Positions 27,975 through 29,306 of a stretch of 29,306 nucleotides of DNA are shown piece by piece. The notes beneath the pieces were generated by a model. The model was given only the letters and a program-made list of their open reading frames with translations, was not told the origin of the DNA and searched no databases. Each line of letters opens with the position of its first letter. The first letter of the stretch is position 1. The DNA is from DASZTU01 sp035493835 (GTDB taxonomy: Bacteria; Pseudomonadota; Alphaproteobacteria; Rhizobiales; Devosiaceae), in the NCBI GenBank assembly GCA_035493835.1, contig DATJHO010000055.1, positions 1 through 29,306 on the forward strand, written 5' to 3'. A program made the translations under genes and the position numbers.

Positions 27975-28877
27975 ATGAATAGATCCCCCGACTGGTCGCT
28001 GTGGCGCAGTTTTGGCGCGGTCGTGGAAACCGGCTCACTCTCGGCGGCGGCGCGAAAACTTGGCCTGAGCCAGCCGACGCTCGGGCGCCATATCGAGGCG
28101 CTGGAGCAGGCACTGGGGCTCGCGCTGTTCGAACGCACGCTGCAGGGGCTCAGGCCGACCGATACGGGCCTGAAGCTCTATGAACCGGTTGCCGGAGCTG
28201 AGCGGGCGCTGTCCGAGGCCGCGCTGATGGCCGAAGGCTCGAGCGCGGCGCTGGGCGGCACCGTGCGCCTGACGGCGAGCACGGTCATCTCCCACTACGT
28301 GCTGCCGCCGATGCTGAAAAACCTGCGCGAGGCCTTCCCGGCGGTTGCGATCGAACTCGCCCCCTCCGATTCTGCGGAAAACCTGCTCCTGCGCGAGGCC
28401 GATATCGCCGTTCGCATGTTTCGCCCCACGCAATTGGAGCTGATCACCAAAAAACTTGGCAACATCCCCTTCGCCTGCTGCGCGCACGAAAGCTACCTCG
28501 CCCGCCGTGGCAAACCCGAGCGCTTCGAGGATTTGCGGCGGCACGATCTCATCGGCTTCGACCGCTCGGACCTGATCATTGCCACCGCCAGGAACATGGG
28601 ATTCGAGCTTGGCCGGGGCGATTTCAACGTCCGCACCGACAGCCAGACGGCGATGTGGGAATTGCTCAAGGCGGGCCTGGGCTTAGGCTTTGCGCAGCGG
28701 CGGCTGGTCACCGACACGCCGGGCATGGTGGTGCTGCTGCCGGAGCTGCAATTTCCGCCCCTCGAAGTTTGGTTGACGACCCACAGGGAACTGTTCACGA
28801 GCCGGCGAATTCGTGCCATTTATGATGCTCTCGCGGATCGGCTCGTGGCCTATCTCGGCGGGCAACAACAAGGTTAG
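27975..28877 (+). CDS. LysR-family transcriptional regulator
   Basis: A 300-residue LysR regulator. The N-terminal winged helix is complete (LWRSFGAVVETGSLSAAARK, LGLSQPTLGRHIEALEQALG, LALFERTLQGLRPTDTG). After the linker helix, a periplasmic-binding-protein-like effector domain runs to the end (LTASTVISHYVLPPMLKNLR, LREADIAVRMFRPTQLELIT, MWELLKAGLGLGFAQRRLV). It is divergent to the NAD-dependent epimerase and probably controls it together with itself. Its stop is only 8 bases before the HIG1-type gene, so read-through transcription is possible, though functions seem unrelated. Confidence 0.92.
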   Translation: MNRSPDWSLWRSFGAVVETGSLSAAARKLGLSQPTLGRHIEALEQALGLALFERTLQGLRPTDTGLKLYEPVAGAERALSEAALMAEGSSAALGGTVRLTASTVISHYVLPPMLKNLREAFPAVAIELAPSDSAENLLLREADIAVRMFRPTQLELITKKLGNIPFACCAHESYLARRGKPERFEDLRRHDLIGFDRSDLIIATARNMGFELGRGDFNVRTDSQTAMWELLKAGLGLGFAQRRLVTDTPGMVVLLPELQFPPLEVWLTTHRELFTSRRIRAIYDALADRLVAYLGGQQQG

Positions 28878-28885
28878 GCCGCTCA

Positions 28886-29098
28886 ATGCAATTGGCCCTG
28901 AATATCCTCATCGGCATCGCCATGGCGGCAGCGGCCATCATCGTGCTTTTGGGCTTCTTCAATATGGTGCGCGGCGGCAGCGGCAATATGAGCCAGAAGC
29001 TGATGCGCGCACGCGTCATCGCCCAGGCGGTGGCGATCGCCCTGCTGTTGGCGGCGCTCTATTTCTTCGGCGGCAATCATGGCGGCACGGGGAGCTGA
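28886..29098 (+). CDS. HIG1-type small twin-transmembrane protein
   Basis: A 70-residue protein of two membrane helices (LALNILIGIAMAAAAIIVLL; VIAQAVAIALLLAALYFF) joined by the loop NMVRGGSGNMSQKLMRAR. The loop pattern N-M-x-R-G-G-S-x-N-x-S-Q-K-L-M-R-x-R is the hallmark of the HIG_1_N (hypoxia-induced gene 1) family, which in mitochondria assists cytochrome oxidase assembly. The bacterial role is not settled. Only two bases separate it from the cobalamin adenosyltransferase start, so the two form an operon. Confidence 0.82.
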   Translation: MQLALNILIGIAMAAAAIIVLLGFFNMVRGGSGNMSQKLMRARVIAQAVAIALLLAALYFFGGNHGGTGS

Positions 29099-29100
29099 AA

Positions 29101-29306
29101 ATGGTGAAGCTCAATCGCATCTACACCAGGACCGGCGACGACGGCACGACGGGATTGGTTCGCGGCTCGCGGCGGAAGAAAAACGATTCCCGCGTCGAAG
29201 CGTTCGGCACAGTGGACGAAGCCAATTCGTGTGTTGGCCTCGCTCGGGTCCACACGACCGGCATGCCCAAGGTCGATACCGTCCTCGCCCGCATCCAGAA
29301 CGACCT
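29101..29306 (+). CDS. Cob(I)yrinic acid a,c-diamide adenosyltransferase, PduO type (3' end cut by window)
   Basis: The first 68 residues of an ATP:cob(I)alamin adenosyltransferase, which makes adenosylcobalamin. The N-terminal signature is LNRIYTRTGDDGTTGLVRGS (the T-R-T-G-D-x-G-x-T ATP-binding loop), followed by RVEAFGTVDEANSCVGLAR (the V-x-A-x-G-x-x-D-E-x-N-x-x-x-G motif). The frame is still open at the window end. The start ATG at 29101 follows GGGGAGCTGAAA. It is cotranscribed with the HIG1-type gene. Confidence 0.92.
   Translation, partial: MVKLNRIYTRTGDDGTTGLVRGSRRKKNDSRVEAFGTVDEANSCVGLARVHTTGMPKVDTVLARIQND

Noticed and set aside
1..29306. CRISPR arrays, prophage genes, integrases and rRNA
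   Set aside because: I looked for regularly spaced direct repeats, phage structural or integrase motifs and rRNA segments and saw none. The only IS evidence is the fragment near 2222-2450.

Overview
The window reads as a chromosomal segment of a GC-rich alphaproteobacterium of the order Hyphomicrobiales; a Devosia-like member is my best guess, from general gene style and not from any search. Supporting signs are a FixK/FnrN-type regulator, a FixL/FixJ-like sensor, GluQ-RS beside an AlkA glycosylase, a HIG1-type small membrane protein just before a cobalamin adenosyltransferase, rhizobial-type intergenic palindromes, and a dense cluster of GANTC (CcrM) sites.

There are two contrasting halves. 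Positions 1 to about 15,700 are an accessory region. It starts with an esterase (5' end cut by the window) and a MarR regulator. It then runs through a series of genes that are mostly incomplete: an unidentified tail joined to a catalase N-terminus, an HD-domain C-terminus joined to a transposase N-terminus, an AraC regulator facing an epimerase that has lost its middle, an intact SDR followed by a quinone-oxidoreductase C-terminus, an aldehyde dehydrogenase N-terminus joined to an aldo/keto reductase C-terminus, an intact cyclic-nucleotide-domain/FAD oxidoreductase, a frameshifted FabA scrap, an unknown membrane-anchored protein, an HdeD N-terminus, two intact BON-domain proteins, a three-way chimera of a glycine-rich stress protein, DnaK and Hsp20, a FixL-FixJ fusion lacking the ATPase domain, and an intact FixK-like regulator. 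The contents point to an oxygen/redox/envelope-stress island. Five sites of the form TTGA(C/T)-N4-GTCA(N) lie upstream of its transcription units and suit the TTGA half-site specificity expected of the FixK-like protein at 13812-14495. They suggest one regulon that is partly eroded.

Positions about 15,780 to the end look like ordinary, tightly packed chromosome: CAP-domain lipoprotein, TusA-like protein, D,D-carboxypeptidase, HxlR regulator, glycine-zipper stress protein, MscS channel, tRNA-Leu(CAA), PNPOx-like protein, DUF72 protein, DsbB, a ParDE-type toxin-antitoxin pair with a frameshift in each gene, HNH endonuclease, a second esterase whose ribosome binding site lies in a perfect hairpin, AlkA and GluQ-RS with start codons one base apart, an NAD-dependent epimerase divergent from a LysR regulator, a HIG1-type protein, and the start of a cobalamin adenosyltransferase that runs off the end.

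The main message is the first half: at least ten junctions where unrelated gene pieces meet or a gene has lost its interior, with intact genes kept between them. It is either a stress island decaying by repeated deletions or an assembly artefact; the sequence alone cannot fully separate these.
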